This document shows positions 46,893-55,306 of a stretch of DNA of 64,000 bases, piece by piece. The notes below the pieces were generated by a model, which was not told where the DNA came from, made no database searches, and saw only the letters and a program-made list of their open reading frames with translations. The DNA comes from Lachnospiraceae bacterium (lineage in GTDB: Bacteria; Bacillota; Clostridia; Lachnospirales; Lachnospiraceae). The DNA lies in the NCBI GenBank assembly GCA_900766575.1, contig CAAFVW010000116.1, positions 12,866 through 76,865 of the forward strand, read 5' to 3'. Position 1 is the stretch's first letter; every line of letters starts with the position of its first letter. Made by a program: the position numbers and the translations under genes.

Positions 46893-47948
46893 TTATTCTT
46901 TTAATGATGGCTCTTGATGTTCGTATGGAATGTGAGCAAATGTTTTCAAAATTGCCTCGAAAATAATCTGGGCTCCGCGACAAGGAACTGCCATACCAAT
47001 TTGTTTCCTCACTGACTCCTTAGAACCAATAAATTCATAGGAATCTGGGAATGTTTGCAACCGGGCTCTCTCTCTGTTAGTAAGAGCTCGGTTTTCACTC
47101 CAGTGATATATATGTGTTCCACCGCCGCCAGACCCTGTCACAGTATATGCAGGCTTATCCGGGTCAAGTCGTTTATATATTTGACTGATTTTTGCTCCAC
47201 GCACATTCAACTGTAAATGTTCAGGCAAATCAGCAGTGAAAGCATTCTGTCCCGGTTTGATATACTTTAGTCTTTCCACCACAGTCGCACTCTGACGTGT
47301 CTGTTCATTATTCAAAGCCCCTTCTAAAATCGGGGGATTCTCAATAGCATTTTTGCAAGTGTTATTCGCTCCTTCATACGGCTTTGTAGAAGGTACTCTA
47401 TACTGATATTCACCAGCAAGATCATTTCTAATGCCTACAATAATCACACGGTGTCTTGCCTGCGGAACGCCATATTCCTCAAATTTATATAAATTAGGAA
47501 CAACCGTATAACCAGCATCCTTCATATCTGCTAATATTTTTTCAAATGCTTTACCCTGATTTGCTGACCGTAAACCGCCAACATTTTCGGCTAAGAACCA
47601 CATCGGTTTGTATAAACGTAATACTTGAACACCATAACTATAAAGCGGACCATAGGTACCATCAAATCCCTTTTGCTCTCCTACAACCGAGAAATCATTA
47701 CATGGAAAGCCGAATGCGAGTGCATCTATCGGTGAAAGCTGGGTCAAATCAAATTTTCGTATATCTGCATGAAACACGGTTTCTGGTTCTTGCGGGCAAA
47801 TATTATGGGCATAAGTTTTGCAAGTCGATTCATCGTAGTCGTTTGCCCAAGCATGAACTATACGATCTCCATTTCCAATATTTGCGGACAAGGCACCGCA
47901 GGCCAGCCCTCCTGGGCCACAAAACAGTTCGCCTAATCTGTAATCCAT
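46893..47948 (-). CDS. C5 DNA methyltransferase of an RM system
   Basis: 351 aa. Motif I LGELFCGPGGLACGAL, motif IV FGFPCNDFSVVG (catalytic Cys), motif VI FLAENVGGL, motif VIII YGVPQARHRVIIVG. The C-terminus has RRALTNRERARLQTFPDSY and PCRGAQIIFEAIL. It modifies host and phage DNA to protect from the nuclease encoded in opposite orientation. It starts with TAATG overlap after the XRE gene, so controller and MTase are co-translated. It has a normal-sized target-recognition region, unlike the C5 MTase at 22.6 kb. Confidence 0.95.
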   Translation of the reverse strand: MDYRLGELFCGPGGLACGALSANIGNGDRIVHAWANDYDESTCKTYAHNICPQEPETVFHADIRKFDLTQLSPIDALAFGFPCNDFSVVGEQKGFDGTYGPLYSYGVQVLRLYKPMWFLAENVGGLRSANQGKAFEKILADMKDAGYTVVPNLYKFEEYGVPQARHRVIIVGIRNDLAGEYQYRVPSTKPYEGANNTCKNAIENPPILEGALNNEQTRQSATVVERLKYIKPGQNAFTADLPEHLQLNVRGAKISQIYKRLDPDKPAYTVTGSGGGGTHIYHWSENRALTNRERARLQTFPDSYEFIGSKESVRKQIGMAVPCRGAQIIFEAILKTFAHIPYEHQEPSLKE

Positions 47949-48265
47949 TATTTCCAACGTCCCTTCGTCAATATATCTATCATATTCTGTACTACTTGCA
48001 TTTCGTCACCCTTAAGCAATGAAACGTGTTCCAATGCATTAGAAGGCGGTTGCACATAGCCAGCAACAATAAAAATGTCGATTATACTAATCTCATAAAA
48101 ATTAGCTAATCGGCAAAGTAGCTCAGCAGGTGGGTCCTGCATAAGATCTCTCTCCAGTTTTGATAATCGGCTGGTGGTGATTCCAGTTTCTTCAAAGACA
48201 GTATTCAACGATAAATTCTTGCTTAATCGAATATTTTTTAGGTACAGCCCAAGACTATCTCTCAT
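47948..48265 (-). CDS. XRE-type controller of the RM locus
   Basis: 105 aa. HTH motif LSLNTVFEETGITTSRLSKLERDLMQDPPAELL, followed by a helical C-terminus. C-type regulators of restriction systems have this size. It is upstream of the MTase on the minus strand and divergent from the PLD nuclease, separated by about 170 bases with promoters for both sides. It would delay nuclease expression until DNA is methylated. Confidence 0.85.
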   Translation of the reverse strand: MRDSLGLYLKNIRLSKNLSLNTVFEETGITTSRLSKLERDLMQDPPAELLCRLANFYEISIIDIFIVAGYVQPPSNALEHVSLLKGDEMQVVQNMIDILTKGRWK

Positions 48266-48299
48266 GCCTACACCCTCCCTTCAGAAGTTTCCAGTCAGT

Positions 48300-48401
48300 A
48301 TTATAGCATTTATGCTGCGTTTTCGCAAGATACTAAATAATTTTTTTTATTTTCGCAGCGTCTTGGTTACATATGGATTTTCCAAGAATCTGTGTTATAA
48401 T
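48300..48401. promoter_or_regulatory. Divergent promoters between controller and nuclease genes
   Basis: Minus: TTGCGA-17-TATAAT (48,323-48,328 and 48,300-48,305). Plus: a TATAAT with TG before it (48,396-48,401), with a poor -35. Two TGCGAAAA direct repeats and a GCTGCG/CGCAGC inverted pair surround the -35 region of the minus promoter, and are candidate controller-binding sites. Confidence 0.7.
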
Positions 48402-48436
48402 TATTTTGAGATAGTGTAGATAAAGGGGGTTGTATT

Positions 48437-49549
48437 ATGCACTTGCTCTATACAAATTTACTGCCTCTGAGGACCCAACCTGGCAAAGAGAACTTTGTTG
48501 AATATTTCAAAGAAGCAATTTCCAAGTCTGATACCGTAGAAATCGCAACTGGCTACGTTTCTCGTGGAGCAATAATAGAACTGGCAAAATATGTAGAGGA
48601 ATATGGAATCTCTTCTATTTCTCTTGTAGTTGGTATGTATTACCACGAGGGAATGCCAGAAGGCATATACAATGCTTTAACTGAACTTCATGAGGTATGG
48701 CAGGCTAAAGGTATTGGCTCTATAAATATTGTGCGACCTTTTTCGTACCATGGAAAAGTTTATGCATTCTTCAAAGACGGACAGCCTATTGCTGGCATTG
48801 TCGGCTCCAATAATCTCGGAGCAATAAAACTGGAGGCAAGTAATCTACGCCAGTATGAAATGGCGGTTGCAACAGAAGATGCTACAGAAATATCGGAAAT
48901 CAGTTCTCATATTAGGGATATGATGGGGCGGCGTTGTTCTTTCCCCATTAACGAGATAACGGATATGAAACTAATCCGCCAACAGAATAATGCACTAATC
49001 GACCAGCAATTTGTGGATCGTGTGACCCCAGAAGATGTGGATGCTTATAAAGAGCATTGCACAGATATTTCATTTGAAATTCCGCTAAAAGTACCAGCTA
49101 ATAAAGAGGATGATAATATGCGCGGATCAAATATAAATGTTTGCTATGCTTCTGGTCGTAAGCGTGTCTGGTGGGAATGCGAGGTCGTTGTAGGAAAGGC
49201 AATCCGTGATTTGCCTGGATACCCGGAGTGGCAAAAGCCATTTATGGCTATCACAGATGATGGTTGGAAGTTTCAGGTGTGGACTTGCGGTCAAAACAAC
49301 AAAAACTTGTACTCTAAAGATGACTTAAAAATCATGGGACGCTGGATCAAGGGGCGGCTTGTAGCTGCGGGGTTGGTTGAACCAGTAAATAATGTTTCAA
49401 ATGACCCTGATTGCAGAGGATTGATCACTGGCGAAACATTAGCTCGGTACGGTAGGGATACAATTACATTAACCAAAACAGACCAACAGACTACAACAGC
49501 CGATGGAACGCCCATCGACATCTGGATGCTTTCATTCCTGCCAAACTAA
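48437..49549 (+). CDS. PLD-family restriction endonuclease (R-protein, NgoFVII/NgoAVII-like)
   Basis: 370 aa. The N-terminal phospholipase D-type nuclease has IATGYVSRGAIIELAKYV, then FSYHGKVYAFFKDG and GIVGSNNLGA, giving the H-x-K-x(n)-N/S-N site; the dimer would form one active centre. The C-terminal half (GRKRVWWECEVVVGK and DGWKFQVWTCGQNN) looks like a B3-like DNA-binding domain of the type found in CglI/NgoAVII and BfiI. AAAGGGGG precedes ATG. Followed after 15 bases by the Z1 ATPase gene. Confidence 0.9.
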   Translation: MHLLYTNLLPLRTQPGKENFVEYFKEAISKSDTVEIATGYVSRGAIIELAKYVEEYGISSISLVVGMYYHEGMPEGIYNALTELHEVWQAKGIGSINIVRPFSYHGKVYAFFKDGQPIAGIVGSNNLGAIKLEASNLRQYEMAVATEDATEISEISSHIRDMMGRRCSFPINEITDMKLIRQQNNALIDQQFVDRVTPEDVDAYKEHCTDISFEIPLKVPANKEDDNMRGSNINVCYASGRKRVWWECEVVVGKAIRDLPGYPEWQKPFMAITDDGWKFQVWTCGQNNKNLYSKDDLKIMGRWIKGRLVAAGLVEPVNNVSNDPDCRGLITGETLARYGRDTITLTKTDQQTTTADGTPIDIWMLSFLPN

Positions 49550-49564
49550 ACAGGGAGGTTATGT

Positions 49565-51430
49565 ATGGGATATCTTGATAACTACTTAAATCGAATCGTT
49601 TCTCGTGGAAACGAGCAACTTGCCGCCTCTGTAAAAAAGACGGCATCTGATATAGCTTCAAAATATTTAGAAAACTTTTCATTCTGTGATAATGAAGTAG
49701 GACTTCTATTTGGTAATGTACAATCTGGTAAAACGGGACAAATGTTTGGTGTTATTTCTGCCGCCGCTGATTTGGGCTTCCCAGTGTTCTTCTTACTTAC
49801 TACAGACAATGTGGTCTTGCAACAGCAAACGCTTACTCGTGTACAGAATGATCTGCCGGACTTCTGCATATGCGGAGAATATGATACGGAAATTTTCACA
49901 GAAAACAGTCTGATGCTTCCAACCATTGTTGTGCTAAAAAAGAATTTCCGTGTTCTCCAACAATGGTCGAACATTGTTGCGTCAACTGGTTTTATGCGAG
50001 GAAACCCATTGTTTATTCTGGATGATGAGGCGGACGCAGCATCTCTCAATACTTTAGTAAATAAAAACCGCCAGTCTTCTATCAACAAATACTTGGACGA
50101 GATTAAAGATCGATCTTCTTGCTCTATCTATCTGCAGGTGACAGGTACTCCGCAGGCATTATTCCTTCAATCGATTTCGTCCGGCTGGCATCCGAATTTT
50201 TCATACTACTTTGCACCTGGAAAAGGATACTTAGGCGGAGATTTCTTTTTTCCGAAAAGTGGAAAGGCAGACTGCATAACATACATTGATGAATTAGAAA
50301 ATCCCTTAGCCGTTGCTATTCTGCATCATTTGATTGTATCTGCTGAAACCAAGCTATCTGGTGGAAAAGTATGTAACATGATGATTCACCCTTCTGTGCG
50401 GAAAGCAGCACATAAGTCTTATGAAACTAAGGCAAAAAATATCCTATCAGCGTTCAAACATGATGTTGCTAATGGCGGATACCGTCAAGAAATTTCAAAG
50501 GCTTATGGGGAAGTGGAAAATCAGGGAGCGACCCTTCATTCGATAGATCAAATTTACTCCGTTTGCGAAGAACTATTGGATTCCATTTCGGTTCTTGTTA
50601 TGAACGGAAGCACCGATGTGTCTGCCGATCAATATGATGAGGGTAGCAACATTGTTATTGGTGGTAATACACTGGGACGTGGCGTAACTTTCCCGCGCCT
50701 ACAGACAATCTATTACTCCCGTACCGCAAAGAAACCGCAAGCTGATACCATGTGGCAGCATAGTCGTATGTTCGGATATGATAGATCGCCTGAATTGATG
50801 CGGGTCTATATTGAAGAACGCCTGTTAAAGCTGTTTGCAGATATAAATTCCACCAATAATTCAATCATTTCACAAGTGGCAAACGCCCCAGATGGCAACG
50901 TGGAACACATCAAAGTATATCTTCCGGATGGGCTTGCTCCTACACGGAAAAATGTACTTGACACAAACAAACTCTTGCTAATTTCTGGTGGCACAAATTA
51001 CTATCCGTTCTATCCTGAAAACGACTCTATTGAAGCTCTGGATAGACTTCTTCAGCGGTTTTCTGAATCTGAACCGTATTATCAGGTCAGCTTAAAAATG
51101 ATGTTGGAAGTATTCTCCCATATTACATCTGCTGGAAATGACTTTGTTGTTAATAACTATGTTTCTGCAATTACTTCGATAATCAGAGAAACACCAACAG
51201 CACAAGGCATTTTAATTGTTAGACGGAATCGTGATGTAGCACAAGGAACTGGCGCATTGCTGTCTCCGAATGATTGGGAGCTGGGCGGCTCTTTCCAGGA
51301 GAAAGTAGTTTTGACTTGTTATAAAGTTACTGGTCGTAAAGGCTGGGGTGGTAAGGAGCTTTGGGTTCCTAACATCAAATTCCCAGCAGGGATGGTTTAC
51401 TACGATGTCGTGGACGAGGACGTCGAATAA
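49565..51430 (+). CDS. DEAD/Z1-domain ATPase (N-protein of ATP-dependent RM system)
   Basis: 621 aa. Walker A LLFGNVQSGKTGQM, Walker B/DEAD PLFILDDEADAAS, motif III QVTGTPQALF. The Z1 region has IVIGGNTLGRGVTFPRLQ and TMWQHSRMFGYDR (arginine finger). These match N-proteins of the CglI/NgoAVII group, which hydrolyse ATP and help the R-protein to cut. Start at 49,565 is placed by GGGAGG 6 bases upstream. Its end has its own terminator. Confidence 0.92.
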   Translation: MGYLDNYLNRIVSRGNEQLAASVKKTASDIASKYLENFSFCDNEVGLLFGNVQSGKTGQMFGVISAAADLGFPVFFLLTTDNVVLQQQTLTRVQNDLPDFCICGEYDTEIFTENSLMLPTIVVLKKNFRVLQQWSNIVASTGFMRGNPLFILDDEADAASLNTLVNKNRQSSINKYLDEIKDRSSCSIYLQVTGTPQALFLQSISSGWHPNFSYYFAPGKGYLGGDFFFPKSGKADCITYIDELENPLAVAILHHLIVSAETKLSGGKVCNMMIHPSVRKAAHKSYETKAKNILSAFKHDVANGGYRQEISKAYGEVENQGATLHSIDQIYSVCEELLDSISVLVMNGSTDVSADQYDEGSNIVIGGNTLGRGVTFPRLQTIYYSRTAKKPQADTMWQHSRMFGYDRSPELMRVYIEERLLKLFADINSTNNSIISQVANAPDGNVEHIKVYLPDGLAPTRKNVLDTNKLLLISGGTNYYPFYPENDSIEALDRLLQRFSESEPYYQVSLKMMLEVFSHITSAGNDFVVNNYVSAITSIIRETPTAQGILIVRRNRDVAQGTGALLSPNDWELGGSFQEKVVLTCYKVTGRKGWGGKELWVPNIKFPAGMVYYDVVDEDVE

Positions 51431-51445
51431 TTCTAATAAAGATAA

Positions 51446-51478
51446 AGGACTCTAAGGTCAAACCTTAGGGTCCTCTTT
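51446..51478. terminator. Terminator after Z1 ATPase, shared with SymE-like gene
   Basis: AGGAC-T-CTAAGG and CCTTAG-G-GTCCT arms with a TCAAA loop, followed by CTTTGCTTT on plus and TTTATCTTTATT on minus. It probably ends both the RM operon and the convergent SymE-like gene. Confidence 0.75.
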
Positions 51479-51481
51479 GCT

Positions 51482-51670
51482 TTACCGCTCCGTCGGTGAA
51501 AGAGTGATGGTCAACACCTGATGTTCAACTTTTACGCTGATAGGTTGACCTATATCAAATCCTGCTTCTTCCAGCCACTTCCCCTTAAGCATAATAGCTG
51601 GGATATCCTGGTACTTATATCCTGATTGTCCGTAGACCTTTAATTCTCTTATTTTTCTATTTGCCTTCAT
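51482..51670 (-). CDS. SymE-like toxin (AbrB-fold)
   Basis: 62 aa. RKIRELKVYGQSGYKYQDIPAIMLKGKWLEEAGFDIGQPISVKV is the SymE pattern with a SpoVT/AbrB-like swapped hairpin. In E. coli SymE is an SOS-induced RNA-affecting toxin next to hsd RM genes. Here it is next to a different RM locus. ATG 51,670 has AGGAG 4 bases upstream. No antisense RNA antitoxin is identified. Confidence 0.8.
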   Translation of the reverse strand: MKANRKIRELKVYGQSGYKYQDIPAIMLKGKWLEEAGFDIGQPISVKVEHQVLTITLSPTER

Positions 51671-51927
51671 GTAACTCCTTCCGTGAAATTGTTCTTTTGC
51701 CAAATTCTATGGCATTTCGTCAAAAAGTTATAAGTTTTGCTAAACGGTTTTACATCTACATGAACCGCTTTCTACATATTGACTCGTATTTTTACCCCAC
51801 CACTACATATAGCTATCGAAGCATCTCGCAGAAACACACCAAGCAGTATGTATCACAAAGCCGTTATGGGTAAAATAAATGCCGAAAAAGCCCGTAAATA
51901 CGGCATTTTTCAGCAAGTAACAGGTAT
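51671..51927. other. Non-coding right end of the prophage
   Basis: No convincing gene is seen in these 257 bases between the SymE-like gene and the comM fragment. The stretch is AT-rich and holds a bidirectional terminator (51,885-51,910). Part of the phage arm of the attachment site must lie at its right edge. Confidence 0.6.
51885..51910. terminator. Bidirectional terminator at prophage right end
   Basis: GCC-C-GTA-AA-TACGGC hairpin (51,890-51,904) with TTTTT on both sides (plus ATTTTT at 51,905-51,910; minus TTTTT at 51,885-51,889). It would insulate phage genes from the truncated comM transcript. Confidence 0.75.
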
Positions 51928-52887
51928 TCAAAAGGTGGTGCAAAGCGTTTCACACGGGAATAAGACACCCCGATGTGCCAGCGACACCATTCCGGGGCGC
52001 GGAATACCACTTCCCCCTCCGATCAATGCCGCCTGTGTCACCGTATGGTGTGGGGCGTAAAAAGGTCTTCGCGTGACCAGAGCCTGTCCGGGCGGCAGAA
52101 GTCCCGCCACGCTGAAGATGCCCGTTACCTCCAGGCTTTCCTCCAATGTCAGGGGCGGCAGGATACCGGGGATACGTCCGGCGATCATCGACTTTCCCAC
52201 TCCCGGCGGTCCTATCATCAACAGGTTATGAAACCCTGCTGCCGCGATCACAGCCCCACGCTTGGCCGTTTCCTGCCCTGCTACCTCCCGGAAATCTCCC
52301 ATCTCATTTCCACTTCCCTCACGCAGCAGCTCCTCTGCCCGGATTCTTGGCTTATACACCTTTTCATTCTCCGCTTCCGGATGGACCAGGGCCAATAACA
52401 AATCCTGCAGATTGTTCACACCCCAGACCGTAATCCCCGGAATCACCGCTGCTTCCAGAGCATTTTCCAAAGGCACTACCACTCTCCGGATTCCGCATTT
52501 TGCTGCCTCCTGCACCACAGGAAGCACGCCTTTTACTTTTTTAAGTTCTCCGTTTAATCCCAGTTCTCCCAAAAACAGGGTATCCTGTAATACCTCTTCG
52601 GGCACAAGCTCCATATCCCGCAATAGTCCCACGGCTATGGGCAGATCAAAGGCTGTGCCGTCCTTGCGGCGGTCTGCCGGAGCCAGATTTACTGTAATAT
52701 GTGCAGGCGGGATCTGGAACCCGGAATTTTTCATGGCTACGCACACTCTCTCCCGGGATTCCTTCACCTCTCCGCCCAGAGATCCCACCATCTGAAATGT
52801 TGGCAATCCCCCTGCCAGGTCCACTTCCACACGGACCAGATACGCCTGCAGGCCATAGACTGCAGCCGAATAAACTGTAGTAAACAT
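51928..52887 (-). pseudogene. comM: comM 5' fragment (Mg-chelatase-like AAA+ protein), interrupted by prophage
   Basis: The first 310 or so codons of a protein normally about 510 aa, plus 9 phage-encoded codons to a stop. The N-terminal ChlI/LonC-like domain (VEVDLAGGLPTFQMVG, NLAPADRRKDGTAFDLPIA) and the Walker A (MIGPPGVGKSM) are intact. Walker B and the C-terminal helical domain are lost. ComM is a branch-migration helicase that aids natural transformation in other bacteria. AAAGGAGGTATTTT precedes ATG. The truncated protein is probably non-functional while the prophage is integrated. Confidence 0.93.
51940..51985. other. Attachment site junction (attL/attR) in comM
   Basis: Minus-strand comM coding is normal through the codons for HRGVLF (to base 51,958 on the plus numbering), then continues with unrelated residues to a stop at 51,928. 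In ComM proteins the conserved VLFLDELPEF follows GVLF, so the crossover lies in or just after GTCTTATTC. The matching half-site should be beyond the left edge. Confidence 0.8.
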
Positions 52888-52952
52888 AAAATACCTCCTT
52901 TAGAATGTTTCATGAATGGTAATTGTTATTGCATGTAATGTTTCAAAGGGAA

Positions 52953-53063
52953 ATTATACGAAATAAAATATTTTCAGAATTTTTATCAGAAATTATAACT
53001 GGAACTGTTTTTACTAAAACATTGATTATGGAGGCTTACAGACAGCCCGTAAGCCCCCTTTTT
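52953..53063. promoter_or_regulatory. comM upstream region: TATAAT boxes and a hairpin
   Basis: Two TATAAT sequences on the minus strand (52,992-52,997 and 52,953-52,958), both with weak -35s, are the likely -10s for comM. A hairpin at 53,030-53,058 (GGAGGCTTAC arms with one mismatch) has a T run on the plus strand only (53,059-53,063). For the minus-strand pilT transcript it may slow, but not cleanly end, transcription. Confidence 0.4.
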
Positions 53064-53092
53064 CTTAACAGAAATTATGATCAAAATTGATA

Positions 53093-54145
53093 TCAGATCT
53101 TATTTTCCATGCTGTCGGGATCCTGTGCAAACTGGATCGCATGTTCTCTGTCGATCTTTCCTTCAAAGTATAACTGTACGATTGCCTCATCCATGGTAAT
53201 CATCCCCAGTTTACGGTTGGTCTGCATAACGCTGGCCAGCTGGTGGGATTTGCCCTCACGGATCAGATTGCGGACTGCATGGTTGGCATGCATGACCTCA
53301 AAAGCTGCCACACGATGCCTGCCATCCGCTGTGGGAATCAGCTGCTGGGAAATAACTGCCTCCAGGGTATTGGACAGCTGAACACGGATCTGCTGCTGTT
53401 GGTGCGGCGGGAAGACGTCAATCACACGGTCTACCGTACTGGCCGCGCCAATCGTATGCAACGTGGACAATACCAGATGTCCGGTCTCCGCTGCCGTGAT
53501 AGCTACGCTGATTGTCTCGAAATCACGCATCTCACCTACCAGAATAACATCCGGGTCTTCACGGAGCGCTGCTCGCAAAGCATTGGCATAATTATTGGAA
53601 TCAATGCCGATCTCTCTCTGATTGACCATGGACATTTTATGCTGATGCAGATATTCGATAGGGTCCTCCAGTGTAATAACATGAGCATCCCTGTTGTTGT
53701 TGATCTTATCAATGATAGCGGCAAGTGTGGTGGATTTACCGCTTCCGGTAGGTCCGGTGACCAATACCAGACCACGCTTGCGCTGATACAGATCGATTAC
53801 GGATTCCGGTACTCCCAGTTCCTCTGGGGACGGCACCACAGTTCCCACCAGTCGGAAAGCCAGAGCTACCGAGCCTCTCTGCTTATAGGCATTGACACGG
53901 TAACGACCACAGTTTGGGATAGAAAAAGACATATCGTATTCTCCCCGCTCCTCAAACCGTTCTCTCTGTACTTCCGTCATAATATTCACCAGAACTTCCA
54001 GCGTATCCGCCGGAAGCATCTTCGGATAATCCATGGTGATCAGATTACCGTTTACACGCATTTTCGGCGGAATACCTACCGTCAGATGTACATCACTGGC
54101 CCCCGCTTCCTTGGCAGCTCTGAGTATTTCTTCGATTGTTGGCAT
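53093..54145 (-). CDS. pilT: PilT-like type IV pilus retraction ATPase
   Basis: 350 aa. Walker A LVTGPTGSGKSTTLA, Asp box ITLEDPIEYLHQHK, Walker B DPDVILVGEMRD (with LREDPDVI before it), and His box LVLSTLHTIGAASTVDRV. The N-terminal domain (IEEILRAAKEAGASDVHLTVG) is the PilT/GspE-type N2 domain. It drives pilus retraction for twitching or DNA uptake. Next to comM and an HD protein; the RBS was not examined in detail. Full length. Confidence 0.95.
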   Translation of the reverse strand: MPTIEEILRAAKEAGASDVHLTVGIPPKMRVNGNLITMDYPKMLPADTLEVLVNIMTEVQRERFEERGEYDMSFSIPNCGRYRVNAYKQRGSVALAFRLVGTVVPSPEELGVPESVIDLYQRKRGLVLVTGPTGSGKSTTLAAIIDKINNNRDAHVITLEDPIEYLHQHKMSMVNQREIGIDSNNYANALRAALREDPDVILVGEMRDFETISVAITAAETGHLVLSTLHTIGAASTVDRVIDVFPPHQQQQIRVQLSNTLEAVISQQLIPTADGRHRVAAFEVMHANHAVRNLIREGKSHQLASVMQTNRKLGMITMDEAIVQLYFEGKIDREHAIQFAQDPDSMENKI

Positions 54146-54157
54146 AATTGTTCCTCA

Positions 54158-55231
54158 CTATTTTTTGAATATGTACCGGTTATCCATGGTCTTCATAATA
54201 TCCACGATCTGAATGTCCTCATTTTCCCTGAGAGATAAATCGAGTATACTGTTATCACGGAAACTTACTACTGTAGGCCGCAGCACATTTTCTTCGTTTT
54301 CATTCAATACCAGTGCCTTTTCCCCCGTGCTGAGTTCCACGCTGGCTCCGGGAGGCAGAATATTGATGGAACGGATCAGCGCCCGCACCGTCACTGGATC
54401 ATATACCTCGGGATGCTCCAGGAATTCCTGAAGAGCCTTCACCTCAGACTGTGCTGTTCCCTGCAGTGTCATGGCTGTAATCTCATCGTACCGGTTCGCC
54501 ACCAGAAGCACATTGGCTCCCTCCAGCATCTTATATTTGCTCTTCTCTCCATCCTCCGGGAAAAGATCCAGCTGTTTTCTGGCTGCCTGCTGACAGATTC
54601 TGCGGATTCCTGGGCCCTCGGTGGCAAAGGCCTCCTCAATCATCCCGTAAGCCTCCTCCTGCGTCTCGCAGTTTCGCAGCATATCTTCTCTGGAATACGG
54701 AGCTCCGTAATACACCTCATCCTGTTTTTTTAATTTTCCCATATCGTGAAGAATCGCCGCACATACGGTATGATACTGTTCTTCCCGTCGTATATTCATC
54801 ATATGGGTGATCATGGCACAGAGTATTGCCACATTTAAGGAATGCCTGGAGACATAGTCCTCCAGACTTCTCAGATTCTGGTAGAAATTGATCTTCTCAT
54901 CCAGGTGTGCGTAATTGCGAATGACCATATCTGCGATTGCCTGTGTCCGGCTCTGCTTCCTGGTCTTCAGAATGCGGTCCAGTTCTTCTTCGATTGCGCT
55001 GACCGCCTGAATCTGGAACCGCTCAAACTCCAGATCCTCCTGCGTCAGGGGAGGGAGAGGTTCTGCCGGTTCCAGCACATAGACACCAATCAAACCGAAA
55101 TTGCGTATGCTTTCTATCGCCTGTACTGACAAAAGGGAATTTCTGTCAAACAAGAGAATACTCTTCTTATTATAAACGGGTCTTGCCAGGCGCATTCCTG
55201 TCTTCAAGTCTTCCGTTCTTACAAACTGCAT
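54158..55231 (-). CDS. HD-domain (HD-GYP-like) phosphohydrolase, degenerate
   Basis: 357 aa. An N-terminal segment (EDLKTGMRLARPVYNKKSILL) is the usual DUF3391-like part of HD-GYP proteins. The HD core has SRHSLNVAILCAMITHMM and CAAILHDMGKLKKQD with His and Asp. The GYP part (DGTGYP in active enzymes) is not obvious. C-terminal VRPTVVSFRDNS-like tail. It may act in cyclic-di-nucleotide turnover or signalling but could be a non-catalytic relative. AAGGGGGGAAAAGGG precedes ATG 55,231. Confidence 0.85.
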   Translation of the reverse strand: MQFVRTEDLKTGMRLARPVYNKKSILLFDRNSLLSVQAIESIRNFGLIGVYVLEPAEPLPPLTQEDLEFERFQIQAVSAIEEELDRILKTRKQSRTQAIADMVIRNYAHLDEKINFYQNLRSLEDYVSRHSLNVAILCAMITHMMNIRREEQYHTVCAAILHDMGKLKKQDEVYYGAPYSREDMLRNCETQEEAYGMIEEAFATEGPGIRRICQQAARKQLDLFPEDGEKSKYKMLEGANVLLVANRYDEITAMTLQGTAQSEVKALQEFLEHPEVYDPVTVRALIRSINILPPGASVELSTGEKALVLNENEENVLRPTVVSFRDNSILDLSLRENEDIQIVDIMKTMDNRYIFKK

Positions 55232-55306
55232 CCCTTTTCCCCCCTTATCTTTCGTCACTTATAAAAATAAATATATCACAGTGTTTCTTAATTGACAAGG
55301 TGATGT

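Larger units (their letters stand above)
1..51957. mobile_element. Prophage (siphovirus-like, serine-integrase type), left end outside window
   Basis: A nearly complete temperate phage genome lies between a large serine recombinase cut by the left edge and an interrupted comM gene at the right. It carries lysis, tail, head, packaging, DNA-modification, replication, lysogeny-control and defence modules. The right boundary is placed where comM coding similarity ends (the codons for GVLF are followed by unrelated residues). The HK97-fold capsid, ClpP-like protease, phi13-type tail tube and long tape measure indicate a long non-contractile tail. No structural gene looks broken, so the phage could be functional. 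The exact left boundary is not visible. Confidence 0.95.

Noticed and set aside
46893..51430. DISARM or Type I RM system
   Set aside because: There is no HsdS/HsdR, no DrmA/B and only one MTase; the PLD nuclease plus Z1 ATPase match the CglI/NgoAVII make-up instead.
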